The notes under the pieces: model-generated
What the model saw: only the letters and a program-made list of their open reading frames with translations
What the model was told of the DNA's origin: nothing
Databases searched by the model: none
Shown: in pieces, positions 16,479 to 25,336 of the stretch
Numbering within the stretch: position 1 is the first letter of the stretch
Layout: every line of letters begins with the position of its first letter
Assembly: GCF_039543665.1 (NCBI RefSeq)
Contig: NZ_BAABKE010000001.1
Coordinates: 62,001-126,000 of the forward strand
Direction: 5' to 3'
DNA length: 64,000 nt
From: Wohlfahrtiimonas larvae
GTDB taxonomy: Bacteria > Pseudomonadota > Gammaproteobacteria > Cardiobacteriales > Wohlfahrtiimonadaceae
Translations under genes and position numbers: made by a program

Positions 16479-17288
16479 TTAACCTCCAAAGAGTTTTTGG
16501 AAGAAGCCTTTTTTCTCTGCTTCAATGAAACGATGTGGCTTATCTTCACCTAAGAATCGTGCAATAATGTCTTCATATGCTTGGCCAGCATCAGCATCAG
16601 CATCTAAAATAACTGGGATGCCTGCGTTTGAGCTTTGTAGCACAGCTTCAGATTCTGGCACAACGCCTAATAATGGGATGCCTAGAATTTCTAAAACATC
16701 TGTCACAGATAGCATATCGCCAGAAGCCGCACGTTCTGGGCTATAACGATTGAGCACTAAATGTTGTTTAACTTCTTCACCTTTTTCAGCTTTAGCTGTT
16801 TTGCTAGATAAAATACCTAAAATACGGTCTGAATCTCGAACTGATGATACTTCAGGGTTAGTTGTTACAATCGCATCATCAGCATAATACATCGCAAGTT
16901 GTGCGCCTTTTTCAATGCCTGCAGGCGAATCACAGATGATGTATTCAAAGCCCATATCCTTTAAACCTGCGATAACTTTTTCAACGCCTTCTACAGAAAG
17001 AGCATCTTTATCACGTGTTTGCGAAGCAGGTAAGATGAATAAATTTTCTAAGCGCTTATCTTTAATTAAAGATTGTTGGAGTGTCGCTTCATTATTCACT
17101 ACATTTACAAAATCATATACTACACGGCGCTCACAGCCCATAATAAGATCTAAATTTCGTAAACCTACATCAAAGTCAATGACTGCTGTTTTGTTGCCAC
17201 GTTTTGCTAAACCTGCGGCAATGCTTGCACTTGTTGTGGTTTTACCAACCCCACCTTTACCTGAAGTTACAACTATTACTCGTGCCAC
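16479..17288 (-). CDS. minD: Septum-site-determining ATPase MinD
   Basis: A 269-residue ParA/MinD ATPase. The deviant Walker A motif GKGGVGKTT begins near residue 10, with the signature Lys preceding the P-loop. The switch region (CDSPAGIEKGAQLA) is intact. The C-terminal amphipathic membrane-targeting helix is visible as EAEKKGFFQKLFGG. It recruits MinC to the poles and is displaced by MinE. Middle gene of minCDE. Confidence 0.98.
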   Translation of the reverse strand: MARVIVVTSGKGGVGKTTTSASIAAGLAKRGNKTAVIDFDVGLRNLDLIMGCERRVVYDFVNVVNNEATLQQSLIKDKRLENLFILPASQTRDKDALSVEGVEKVIAGLKDMGFEYIICDSPAGIEKGAQLAMYYADDAIVTTNPEVSSVRDSDRILGILSSKTAKAEKGEEVKQHLVLNRYSPERAASGDMLSVTDVLEILGIPLLGVVPESEAVLQSSNAGIPVILDADADAGQAYEDIIARFLGEDKPHRFIEAEKKGFFQKLFGG

Positions 17289-17310
17289 ATTTTACTCCTA
17301 GTTCTTATGT

Positions 17311-18048
17311 TTAAAATTCTTTAGTAAATTGTTCGATTTTCAAATCATCATTTTCAAGATAGATTTGTACAGCTTTGCCGCGCCATTCATCTGCGATTGA
17401 TTCTAAAACTTTATATTTTCCCGCAATTGAAACGAGCTCAGCTTCTAAAGATTGGCAAAAAATCCTTGCAGAAGCATCACCTTTAACACCTGCTAAAGCT
17501 CTGCCTCTTAGGGCGCCATAAATATGAATATTGCCATCTGATAATACTTCAGCGCCTGTGTTGACGGTATTGATGATAATTAAATCGCCACCCGGATGAT
17601 AAACTTGTTGGCCTGAACGAATATGACTTGTAACAAGTGTTACAGGACAATGATCTTCTTGTGGTAGAGTTGCTTTTTCAGTATCTTTTTTAATATCAGC
17701 ATCTATACTTTCTACTTTTGGCTTGTCATAACGAGGCTGAATATTTGGGAAAATCCCCCAATTGCTTTGTGTTGCTTTACCTAGCAAATGTTTAGGGATG
17801 TTATGCAATGCAACAGGAATGATGCCTTGATTAATTAATAGGTTTTTTAACCAATTAAAATCTAAATGCAGTGCATCTTCGGATAATTGGCTTAAATCTA
17901 TGATCACAGGTAGTTGCTTGAAAAAGTCAGGAGACTCAGCAATTTTGGAGTTGAGTGTTTCTTCAAACTCTTTGAGATCATTTGTTTGTAAATGAAGGAC
18001 GGTCAATGTGAATAGACCGCCCTTTAATTGAAAACAAGGTTTAGACAT
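17311..18048 (-). CDS. minC: Septum-site-determining protein MinC
   Basis: A 245-residue FtsZ-ring inhibitor. The N-terminal FtsZ-binding domain covers about 1-105; a variable linker with many Lys/Glu follows. The C-terminal right-handed beta-helix (about 135-240) begins with the typical HIRSGQQVYHPGGDLIIINTVNTGAEVLSDGNIHIYGALRGRALAG. First of minCDE, 26 nt after slyD in the same direction. Confidence 0.96.
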   Translation of the reverse strand: MSKPCFQLKGGLFTLTVLHLQTNDLKEFEETLNSKIAESPDFFKQLPVIIDLSQLSEDALHLDFNWLKNLLINQGIIPVALHNIPKHLLGKATQSNWGIFPNIQPRYDKPKVESIDADIKKDTEKATLPQEDHCPVTLVTSHIRSGQQVYHPGGDLIIINTVNTGAEVLSDGNIHIYGALRGRALAGVKGDASARIFCQSLEAELVSIAGKYKVLESIADEWRGKAVQIYLENDDLKIEQFTKEF

Positions 18049-18074
18049 GAAGAATAAATCCTAATTATTTTTTA

Positions 18075-18560
18075 TTAGTGATCGTAGCCGCCTGCGTGTA
18101 CATGACCGTGGTCTAATTCTTGTGCAGTTGCATCACGAACTTCTTTGATTTCTACGTCAAAGTTCAAAGTTTTACCCGCTAAGAAGTGATTTGCATCTAG
18201 TGTGATGTCATCACCTTCTACGCTCAAAATTACAAAATGACGTTGATGACCATTTTCTTCAGCTGCAATCATGCCGCCTACTTGGATATCATCTGAATCC
18301 TTGAAATGTTGGCTTTTGCTGATTGTGAATACGTTTTCTTCGCTACGAAGACCATAACCTTCTTCTGGAGCCACACTGAAAGCAACTTGTTGGCCAGCAG
18401 CTGCACCTTCTAATGCTTTTTCAAAGCCAGGGATCATCATGCCAACGCCTTGAATATATGTTAATGGTTGCTCTTGACCTTTGTTGCTGTCAATTACGTT
18501 ACCAGCATCGTCTGTTAATGTATAGAAAACAGATACAACTTTATTAGGTGCAATGCTCAT
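18075..18560 (-). CDS. slyD: FKBP-type peptidyl-prolyl isomerase SlyD
   Basis: A 161-residue FKBP with an inserted IF chaperone domain (about 70-125): FKBP halves GQEQPLTYIQGVGMMIPGFEKALEG and the returning LAGKTLNFDVEIKEVRDAT. The C-terminus is short and only modestly His-rich (HGHVHAGGYDH), far shorter than the metal-binding tail of E. coli SlyD, so nickel handling may be limited. It acts as a cytoplasmic folding helper. A CTGTATAGT -10 candidate lies about 40 bp upstream on the minus strand. Probable first gene of the slyD-min-hslR-xerC unit. Confidence 0.92.
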   Translation of the reverse strand: MSIAPNKVVSVFYTLTDDAGNVIDSNKGQEQPLTYIQGVGMMIPGFEKALEGAAAGQQVAFSVAPEEGYGLRSEENVFTISKSQHFKDSDDIQVGGMIAAEENGHQRHFVILSVEGDDITLDANHFLAGKTLNFDVEIKEVRDATAQELDHGHVHAGGYDH

Positions 18561-18680
18561 TATTAAATCCTTTCAGTTTTTGGTTCATAAGTCTCACACT
18601 ATACAGGAAACTCAAGCCAACCACTAGATATAAACCCGGTTTTTCTGATAAATAAACTCCCTTTTAGCCTTAAAAACACC

Positions 18681-18686
18681 TATAAT
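18681..18686 (+). promoter_or_regulatory. Candidate -10 element for the rpiA-lpt unit
   Basis: A perfect TATAAT 28 bp before rpiA ATG. No clear -35 box is found at the right distance, so strength is unknown. Confidence 0.45.
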
Positions 18687-18713
18687 GTGGGTAGTTTTTA
18701 GTGAGGGAGCAAA

Positions 18714-19370
18714 ATGAGTCAAAAAACATTAAAGCAGTTAGCAGCAGAAAAAGCTTTAACATATATCAAAAAAGGTGAGTTATTAGGCGTTGGGACAGGA
18801 TCAACTGTGGATTGCTTAATTGCGTTATTACCTGAGGTTCGTCATCTGATTGATGTTGTTGTATCGAGTTCTGAGCGTTCAACAGAACAGTTGATTCAAT
18901 TGGGTTTTGAGGTGGCTCCCTTGACAGATATTGAAAAATTAACATTGTACATTGATGGTGCTGATGAAATTAATGCTCAACTACAAATGATTAAGGGTGG
19001 TGGGGCAGCACTAACGCGAGAAAAAATTGTTGCAGCTCATGCTGATCAGTTCATTTGTATAGCAGACCAATCTAAATATGTTGAGACTTTGGGTAAATTC
19101 CCTTTGCCAGTGGAGGTTATACCTATGGCTGTTGGGCATGTGCAACGAGAATTGAATAAATTAGGTGAGGCACGTGTTCGTTCAAATGTGATTACAGATA
19201 ATGGTAATCCGATTATTGATGTGTTTGGGTTGAACATTACTGAACCTTTAGCACTAGAAACGCATATTAATCAGATTGTTGGTGTTGTGACAAATGGTAT
19301 TTTTGCTCATCGCCCAGCAGATTTATTAGTGTTAGCAACTGATCAAGGTATTGAAACAATTAAGGCATAA
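18714..19370 (+). CDS. rpiA: Ribose-5-phosphate isomerase A
   Basis: A 218-residue isomerase interconverting ribose 5-phosphate and ribulose 5-phosphate. Typical motifs: LLGVGTGSTVDCLI (phosphate loop near 22-34), YIDGADEIN (catalytic Asp pair near 80-88) and IKGGGAALTREKI. GAGGGAG ribosome site. It lies 5 nt upstream of lptC, where kdsD-kdsC (another sugar-phosphate isomerase with its phosphatase) usually stand. Confidence 0.97.
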   Translation: MSQKTLKQLAAEKALTYIKKGELLGVGTGSTVDCLIALLPEVRHLIDVVVSSSERSTEQLIQLGFEVAPLTDIEKLTLYIDGADEINAQLQMIKGGGAALTREKIVAAHADQFICIADQSKYVETLGKFPLPVEVIPMAVGHVQRELNKLGEARVRSNVITDNGNPIIDVFGLNITEPLALETHINQIVGVVTNGIFAHRPADLLVLATDQGIETIKA

Positions 19371-19375
19371 ATACA

Positions 19376-19963
19376 GTGTTTTCTAAGCAATTATTACAGA
19401 ACTTATTCTTCATTGTTGCCATCGGTATATTAGGTTATATTTCTATGAACTTATATCGTGAAAACAATGTTGAAGAGGTGAAAAAGTCACCTTATCCTTT
19501 ATTTGTTGTTAAAGGGTATGATTTAGTTCGTTTTAATGAAAATGGTCAAAAGATTTATTCGATAGAAGGTCCTGAAATGCATCATTTTGATGATGATCGA
19601 GGATCTACATTAAGTAATCCTTTTTTAACACATTTTACGATAACAGATCGGCGAGATTGGACCGCAAGAAGTGATATTGCTTTAGTCAATGAAGATCAAT
19701 CTTTGATTACAATGAATGATAATGTTGTGCTAACAAAATTCAATCAAGAAGATGAAAAAACAACAATCTTGAATACATCACAGCTATTTGTGCATGATAA
19801 AGGTGAAAAAGTCACTAATGATGTATGGACAAAAATTCGTACATATCCGAATAATACAATTGAAGGTATTAGTTTGGAAGGTTATCCGCAAATTGGCCAA
19901 TTTAACTTATTACAGGATGTGAAGAGCTATTATGAAACCATCAAAGATGAAAACCACCCTTAG
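19376..19963 (+). CDS. lptC: LPS export protein LptC
   Basis: A 195-residue bitopic protein: one N-terminal transmembrane helix (about 8-26) and a periplasmic beta-jellyroll that passes LPS from LptBFG to LptA. It starts with GTG, 5 nt after rpiA. Family landmarks include Y-L-V-GYDLVRFNENGQKIYSIEGPEMHHF and IEGISLEGYPQIGQFNLLQDVKSYYE. It overlaps lptA by 32 nt. Position before lptA-lptB confirms the call. Confidence 0.9.
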   Translation: MFSKQLLQNLFFIVAIGILGYISMNLYRENNVEEVKKSPYPLFVVKGYDLVRFNENGQKIYSIEGPEMHHFDDDRGSTLSNPFLTHFTITDRRDWTARSDIALVNEDQSLITMNDNVVLTKFNQEDEKTTILNTSQLFVHDKGEKVTNDVWTKIRTYPNNTIEGISLEGYPQIGQFNLLQDVKSYYETIKDENHP

Positions 19964-20435
19964 TTTATTATTGGCGATAACCTTATTTTCTACAGCACAT
20001 GCATTGCCAGAAGACAGTAGTTTGCCGATTCAAATTACAGCTGATACAGGTGGGTATGATCAAAAACTGAATGAAGGGTTTTATGATAGTAACGTTGTAA
20101 TGGTGCAAGGAACATTAGAAATTAGAGCAGATCATGCCATATTTACAATGGTGGATGATGAGTTAGATAAAGTTGTTGCAAATGGCAAATTAATTAAGAT
20201 TAAATATTTGCCAGAGCAAGATAAACCTTGGGTATTTGGCGAAGGTGAAATTCTTGAATACTTTCCGAAGAAGAATTTATTAATTTTGAAACAAAAAGCC
20301 AAGTTAACTCAGGATACAGATATTGTAGAAGCTAATGCAATTGAATACGATACGTTGAATAAAAAAGTTAAGGCTTTGAGTGGAAAAGATAAATCTGATC
20401 GTGTATTTTTTGAAATTAAGCCAAAAGGGAAGTAA
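19932..20435 (+). CDS. lptA: Periplasmic LPS-binding protein LptA
   Basis: A 167-residue OstA-like protein with a signal peptide ending near STAHA. Mature LptA forms beta-jellyroll filaments linking LptC to LptD. The core pattern ADTGGYDQKLNEGFYDSNVVMVQGTLEIRADHAIF is characteristic. An internal ATG at 19947 (MKTTLSLLLA) would also give a good signal peptide; the first ATG has a weak GAAGAG ribosome site, so I keep it. Two nt upstream of lptB. Confidence 0.92.
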   Translation: MKPSKMKTTLSLLLAITLFSTAHALPEDSSLPIQITADTGGYDQKLNEGFYDSNVVMVQGTLEIRADHAIFTMVDDELDKVVANGKLIKIKYLPEQDKPWVFGEGEILEYFPKKNLLILKQKAKLTQDTDIVEANAIEYDTLNKKVKALSGKDKSDRVFFEIKPKGK

Positions 20436-20437
20436 CC

Positions 20438-21160
20438 ATGCAATTGAAAGCAAAAGAGCTGGTGAAACGATTTAAAAAACGTACTGTAGTAAGCGGTGCA
20501 TCATTTCATGTGAATGCAGGTGAAATAGTTGGGTTACTAGGCCCGAATGGTGCAGGCAAAACAACAAGTTTTTATATGACTGTTGGGCTTATTGTTGCAG
20601 ATGAAGGGCATATCTTTTTAGATGATCAAGATATTACAAAACTGCCAATGCATGAGCGTGCACATCGAGGGATTGGTTACTTGCCACAAGAAGCCTCTAT
20701 TTTTCGAAAAATGACATCGCGTGATAATATTTTAGCAATCTGCCAAACGCGTAAAGATTTGAATAAGAAACAGCAGGAAGAATTAGCAGATCAATTACTG
20801 GAAGATTTCAAAATTACACATATTGCTAATTCATTAGGAATGTCTTTATCTGGTGGTGAGCGTCGCCGTGTTGAAATTGCACGTAGCTTGGCGCTAAATC
20901 CTAAGTTCTTATTATTAGATGAACCTTTTGCAGGGGTCGATCCATTATCTGTTGCGGATATTCAAACGATTATTTTGGATTTATCTAATCGTGGGATTGG
21001 CATATTGATTACAGACCATAATATTCGTGAAACATTAAGTATTTGTCAGCGTTCATATATCTTGAGTGGTGGGCAAGTGATTGCAGAAGGTAGTACAGAA
21101 GAGTTATTGAATAATCCGACTGTTCGCAAAGCATATTTGGGGGATAATTTCTCATTATAA
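20438..21160 (+). CDS. lptB: LPS export ABC ATPase LptB
   Basis: A 240-residue ABC ATPase powering LPS extraction with LptF/LptG, which are not in this window. Walker A GPNGAGKTT (near 34-42), LPQEASIFRKM Q-loop, signature LSGGERRR, Walker B FLLLDEPFAGVDP and switch His (ITDHNIRET) are all intact. The stop codon shares one base with the start of sbcB; rpoN and hpf, frequent followers of lptB in gammaproteobacteria, are missing here. Confidence 0.97.
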   Translation: MQLKAKELVKRFKKRTVVSGASFHVNAGEIVGLLGPNGAGKTTSFYMTVGLIVADEGHIFLDDQDITKLPMHERAHRGIGYLPQEASIFRKMTSRDNILAICQTRKDLNKKQQEELADQLLEDFKITHIANSLGMSLSGGERRRVEIARSLALNPKFLLLDEPFAGVDPLSVADIQTIILDLSNRGIGILITDHNIRETLSICQRSYILSGGQVIAEGSTEELLNNPTVRKAYLGDNFSL

Positions 21161-22575
21161 TGGCTGAATTTCTTTTTTATGATTATGAAACTTTTGGTAT
21201 TAGTCCAAAACATGACAGAATTGCACAATTTGCAGCGATTCGCACAGATGCTGATTTCAATATCATGGATGAACCAATCAATATTCATTGCCAGCAATAT
21301 GATGATTATATTCCATCTTCTGATGCCATTTTGATCACAGGTATTACGCCTGATTATTGTAATGAATATGGTTTGCCTGAGTATGAATTCGCCAAGCGCA
21401 TTTATGATGAGTTTATGAAGCCTAATACTTGTGTGATGGGCTTTAACTCTATTCGTTTTGATGATGAGATGACTCGTTATCTCTTTTATAGAAATTTCTT
21501 TGATCCTTATGCTTATACTTGGAAAAATGGCAATTCTCGCTGGGATGCTCTAGATTTAGTGCGTGGCGTTTTTGCGCTTCGCCCTGAAGGTATCCAATGG
21601 CCAAAAATTGATGGTAAGACAAGTTTAAGATTAGAAGAATTAGCGAAAGTAAATAATTTGGAGCATGATCATGCGCATGATGCATTAAGTGATGTTTATG
21701 CGACGATTGCTGTGCTGAAGTTGATTAAAGAAAAACAGCCAAAATTCTTTGAGTATTTCTATCAGAATAGACGAGCAAAAGATTTACAGCCAATTATCGA
21801 AAAGCATATGTACAAACCTCTTGTACATGTTTCGGGAATGTTTGGTGAAGCTAATGGTTATTTATCCTTAGTGATGCCAATTGCTATGCATCCTTGGAAT
21901 AAAAATGCAGTGATTGTGATTGACCTTCGTGGTGATATGAATGAGCTGTTAAATTACAGCGCAGAAGAGATTAACACTGCGATGTATACAGCTACAGAAG
22001 ATTTGGCTGAAGATCGCAATCGTGTGCCTTTGAAGCTGATTCATCTCAATAAATGCCCGATCATTGCGCCATTTGGCGTATTGCGTGATGTGAAAAATTT
22101 ATATGGATTAGATATTGAGGCTGCTTTGGATAAAGTATCAATAATTATGGGTAAATTATCTGAAATCGAGTGTAAATCAACGGAAGTATTCAAGCCAACA
22201 ACAGCACCATCCTATTCTGATCAACCTATTTTACAGCGTGTTGAATCGATGTTATATGATGGATTCTTTGGTTCTGAAGATAAAAAAGTGATGGAGCAAA
22301 TTCCATATTTATCAGCAGAAGATTTGAAATCTGCAAATTATCAATTTAATGATGCACGAATTTCGCCGTTGTTATTTTTGTATCGTGCAAAAAATTTTCC
22401 TGAAACATTAAGCTGCGAAGAATATCAAGAATGGGAAAAATATTGCGATATTCGACGTGAAATGACATTGGTAGATCAGCAACAAAATTATCAAGAAAAT
22501 TTGAAAAAATATCAGGATGATTTAGAAAAAAGACGATTGCTGGAAGCATGCCGTTTACTATATTTTGAATCATGA
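21160..22575 (+). CDS. sbcB: Exodeoxyribonuclease I
   Basis: A 471-residue single-strand 3'-5' exonuclease used in mismatch repair and recombination. The DEDDh core is visible: DYETFG near the N-terminus (Asp/Glu pair), GFNSIRFDDEMTRYLFYRNFFDPY, and HDHAHDALSDVYAT with the catalytic His/Asp. The ExoI C-terminal (SH3-like and helical) segments follow. Length matches the family. Overlaps lptB by 1 nt and the next gene by 4 nt, implying coupled translation with LPS-export genes. Confidence 0.94.
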   Translation: MAEFLFYDYETFGISPKHDRIAQFAAIRTDADFNIMDEPINIHCQQYDDYIPSSDAILITGITPDYCNEYGLPEYEFAKRIYDEFMKPNTCVMGFNSIRFDDEMTRYLFYRNFFDPYAYTWKNGNSRWDALDLVRGVFALRPEGIQWPKIDGKTSLRLEELAKVNNLEHDHAHDALSDVYATIAVLKLIKEKQPKFFEYFYQNRRAKDLQPIIEKHMYKPLVHVSGMFGEANGYLSLVMPIAMHPWNKNAVIVIDLRGDMNELLNYSAEEINTAMYTATEDLAEDRNRVPLKLIHLNKCPIIAPFGVLRDVKNLYGLDIEAALDKVSIIMGKLSEIECKSTEVFKPTTAPSYSDQPILQRVESMLYDGFFGSEDKKVMEQIPYLSAEDLKSANYQFNDARISPLLFLYRAKNFPETLSCEEYQEWEKYCDIRREMTLVDQQQNYQENLKKYQDDLEKRRLLEACRLLYFES

Positions 22576-23420
22576 TAGAACTTAGAATTGCAACGATTAA
22601 TGCTGCTAATTTGGGAGAATGGTCTGATGCTCAGCGTATTCAGAAATTTGCGCGTTCTATTGTTGAGGATTTGAAAGCCCCTTCAGTTATTGCAGTACAG
22701 GAATTAGGCGGATTACAAAAAGAGAATGAATTAACAATTCGAGCCACAGTTGCGGATGATATTTGTAAGATTTTATTAGAAGAATTTCAACAGGTTTATC
22801 ATTATGCGGAAATAGCGCCAAAGCCTGAAAGTAGCGGTGGTGCTGAAAATATTAATATTCGTTGTGGTTTTTTTTATAGAGCGGAAATTAAATTACAGCA
22901 ATTGGCGCAAATTGGGCAGGATTCAGAGGCGTTTTTGGGTGATGGATCAGGTGAATTCGCTGCTTCACGGATTCCGTTGTGGGCGATATTCCAATATGAT
23001 GATGTGAGTTTTCAGGTGATTAATTGTCATTTGAAATCTATGAGCACAAAAGATCAAACAAAAAAACAGGCAAAGAAGCAGCGCAATAGGCAGTCGCAGT
23101 TAATTGCTGATTATATTCAAGAAAATAACTTACTAGATTTTCCGTTATTTGTAGTGGGTGATATGAATGATACATTTGCAAGTAAAACATTGCAATCCCT
23201 TGCTTTACAAGGATTAAAAAGTTCTCATTTGTCTTTGCAATATCAAATTTATACATATAAATATCACAAAAAGCCAATTCTCTTAGATTATATTCTGTAC
23301 AATGATTACATTAAAAACTTAGAAAGTACGATTGTGCATATTAATACAGATCAAAATAGCGATCGTGCTTATAGTGACCATGATCCATTAGTGATGCTTT
23401 GCCAGATATGTTCAGAATAA
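22572..23420 (+). CDS. Endonuclease/exonuclease/phosphatase (EEP) family protein
   Basis: A 282-residue EEP-fold protein (DNase I / exonuclease III superfamily). Motifs in order: TINAANLG, AVQELGG (catalytic Glu), INCHLKS (His), VGDMNDTF (Asp and Asn) and a C-terminal SDHDPL (catalytic His). No signal peptide is seen, so it probably acts in the cytoplasm. It starts inside the end of sbcB (ATGA overlap) and could cooperate in DNA repair. A lipid or RNA phosphodiesterase role is equally compatible. Confidence 0.82.
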   Translation: MIELRIATINAANLGEWSDAQRIQKFARSIVEDLKAPSVIAVQELGGLQKENELTIRATVADDICKILLEEFQQVYHYAEIAPKPESSGGAENINIRCGFFYRAEIKLQQLAQIGQDSEAFLGDGSGEFAASRIPLWAIFQYDDVSFQVINCHLKSMSTKDQTKKQAKKQRNRQSQLIADYIQENNLLDFPLFVVGDMNDTFASKTLQSLALQGLKSSHLSLQYQIYTYKYHKKPILLDYILYNDYIKNLESTIVHINTDQNSDRAYSDHDPLVMLCQICSE

Positions 23421-24400
23421 CATTAGTTTTATTATTGATGATCAATACAGTTAGTTTTGCTGATAATTTCAGCGATGCTATAGAGGCTTACGATCGCCAA
23501 GATTATATTGAGGCTTATCGTTTATTTACAGAGCTAGAAGACTTAGGGCATGTGGATGCTATGAATAATTTAGCGACCATGTATCAAACAGGTATGGGGA
23601 TCCCTCGCAATTATGTCAAAGCAGCAGAACTTTATTTAAAGGCGGCTCAAGCGGGTCATATTGATGCGGCATTTAATTATTCTACATTGTCTCGATTAGG
23701 AATTGGAACAAATAAGAATATGGCAGAGTCTTATGCATGGGCTGTGATTGCAGCGCGTCATGGAGCTAGTGATTTAGTTGCTTATCGTGATGTGCTTGCT
23801 ACAAAAATTTTGCCAAAAGAATTAGAAGATGGCTCATTAATGGCGGAGAATATTTTAAATGATTTTGCACAATATGAGTATGCTATAGGATGGTTATTGC
23901 CAAATAATGTACGGATAGCCTCACGAGAAACACCGCTACCTAAAATTATTGAAAAAATAGAACGTATTTCTGCAGATGGTGAAGTGACTATTATTAAAAA
24001 TGAAGATTTGATTAAAATTACAGAAGAAAATATTAATCAGGTATTATCACCAAGTTATCGAGCATTGATGACAACATATCCCTTAATGATGAATACTTAT
24101 CGTTCATCTTTGTATCGACCGTTATTGAATTCAGCTAGACATAGTAGTGATAAGGTTTTGCGGCCTCGCAGAATGCTGGGGGAGCGCTCGGTGCCAATTG
24201 TGGAAGCTCTGGAGATAGACCAATCATTATTGCCATTATTTCAGAGTTTGGCAGATAGCTATAGCGTTCATATCAATGATATTGTTCGAGCTGTGCAAAC
24301 GATTAATCCAGATGCTTTTGAGGCTGATTTACCATTGCGCCTAAAGGATTCGGATGCTCGTTTAAAGATACCAGATTACTTACAAGTTAAGCATTTTTAA
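23408..24400 (+). CDS. Secreted Sel1-repeat protein with a C-terminal FimV/LysM-like segment
   Basis: A 330-residue protein with a signal peptide (MFRITLVLLLMINTVSFA). Residues about 25-130 hold Sel1/TPR-like repeats: AYRLFTELEDLGHVDAMNNLATMYQTGMGIPRNYVKAAELY, then AAQAGHIDAAFNYSTLSRLG. The C-terminal end (IVRAVQTINPDAF followed by LRLKDSDARLKIP) resembles the LysM-like motif of FimV-type inner-membrane proteins. A TTG nine bases upstream is the longer start; ATG 23408 leaves a cleaner signal sequence. It overlaps the EEP gene and is 1 nt from comF. A periplasmic scaffold is plausible; function is unknown. Confidence 0.75.
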   Translation: MFRITLVLLLMINTVSFADNFSDAIEAYDRQDYIEAYRLFTELEDLGHVDAMNNLATMYQTGMGIPRNYVKAAELYLKAAQAGHIDAAFNYSTLSRLGIGTNKNMAESYAWAVIAARHGASDLVAYRDVLATKILPKELEDGSLMAENILNDFAQYEYAIGWLLPNNVRIASRETPLPKIIEKIERISADGEVTIIKNEDLIKITEENINQVLSPSYRALMTTYPLMMNTYRSSLYRPLLNSARHSSDKVLRPRRMLGERSVPIVEALEIDQSLLPLFQSLADSYSVHINDIVRAVQTINPDAFEADLPLRLKDSDARLKIPDYLQVKHF

Positions 24401-24401
24401 T

Positions 24402-25085
24402 ATGCTCAAATATCTCTTTCAAGCATTGTATCCAACAGAATGTTTTATTTGTCATCAACCTATTGATCATGGAGTGCTATGTCATGATTGTTTCAGTCAA
24501 GTAGAGCGTTGCGGTGGCTATTGTCATTATTGCTGCGGAACGTTATTAAGCGGGCAGCATTGTGATATTTGTGAGGTAGGCGGTCATGCAGATTATGTTG
24601 ATTATTATATCTTTGGATACCATTATCGAGATGCTATGCGTGATGCAATTATTCATTTAAAGTTTAATCATAAGGTGCATATGGTAAGAGTAATTAAGGC
24701 TTTAATGCAGCCTATATTATCAGAACAGCATGCAGTACTAACAAATGTGGATTATATTATTCCAATGCCTGTGGATCGTGTACGATTAGCAGGAAGAGGT
24801 TTTAATCACATGTTGGAAATTGTTAATGTTTTGCAGCCCGATATTAATAAACCAATCCTTTATGACAAATTGTCTAAATGTGCATTTTCAATTCCGCAGA
24901 GTAATTTGTCTCGGCAGGCACGAGCAATGAATTTACAAAATGCTTTTGAATGTGCGCCTATTAGTGGGCGTATTTTGCTTGTAGATGATGTTTTAACAAC
25001 GGGTAAAACATTGCAGTTGGCATCACAAGCACTAAAGAATGCAGGTGCTAGCAGTGTTACGGCGCTAGTTTTGAGTAAAGCATAA
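24402..25085 (+). CDS. comF: ComF-family amidophosphoribosyltransferase-like protein
   Basis: A 227-residue ComF/GntX-type protein. The N-terminal zinc region has repeated Cys pairs (CFICHQP, LCHDC, CHYCCG, CDIC) and the C-terminal half is a phosphoribosyltransferase domain with the PRPP loop RILLVDDVLTTGKTLQLAS. Homologues are needed for DNA uptake in transformable bacteria or for use of DNA as nutrient (GntX/YhgH). It ends the run that starts at rpiA. Confidence 0.9.
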   Translation: MLKYLFQALYPTECFICHQPIDHGVLCHDCFSQVERCGGYCHYCCGTLLSGQHCDICEVGGHADYVDYYIFGYHYRDAMRDAIIHLKFNHKVHMVRVIKALMQPILSEQHAVLTNVDYIIPMPVDRVRLAGRGFNHMLEIVNVLQPDINKPILYDKLSKCAFSIPQSNLSRQARAMNLQNAFECAPISGRILLVDDVLTTGKTLQLASQALKNAGASSVTALVLSKA

Positions 25086-25123
25086 AAATTTATCAAGACT
25101 ATTAGCTTTATATGAAAAAATGT

Positions 25124-25129
25124 TATACT
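25124..25129 (+). promoter_or_regulatory. -10 element of the 6S RNA gene
   Basis: TATACT, followed seven or more bases later by the first paired bases of the 6S RNA. A clear -35 box is not visible. Confidence 0.5.
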
Positions 25130-25138
25130 CTGAATATG

Positions 25139-25327
25139 GGTGGATTTCTGAAGTATTCGTGTTTAATATGCTTAAGTCCCCTTGATCCTAAGTATATCGT
25201 AAGATATATTACTAGGTACCGGTGAGCATGCCGAATTATCTCGGAAGCCTAAGGTGCTTAAACTTATATCCATTTGAACCATTCGGTTCAAGGGTAAAGT
25301 ATACCTAACGGTACTTCGGAGTCCACT
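25139..25327 (+). ncRNA. ssrS: 6S RNA
   Basis: About 190 nt matching the 6S architecture. The closing stem pairs GTGGATTTCTGAAGTA (25140-25155) with TACTTCGGAGTCCAC (25312-25326). Inside are landmarks known from E. coli 6S: AAGTCCCCTTGATCC, GGTGAGCATGCCGA, GAAGCCTAAGG-GCTTAAAC and the apical TTGAACC-ATT-CGGTTCAAGGGTA hairpin. 6S RNA mimics an open promoter and sequesters sigma70 RNA polymerase in stationary phase. It lies directly upstream of the 5-formyl-THF cyclo-ligase gene, the conserved ssrS-ygfA order. Ends are accurate to a few bases. Confidence 0.9.
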
Positions 25328-25336
25328 CTATATCTT

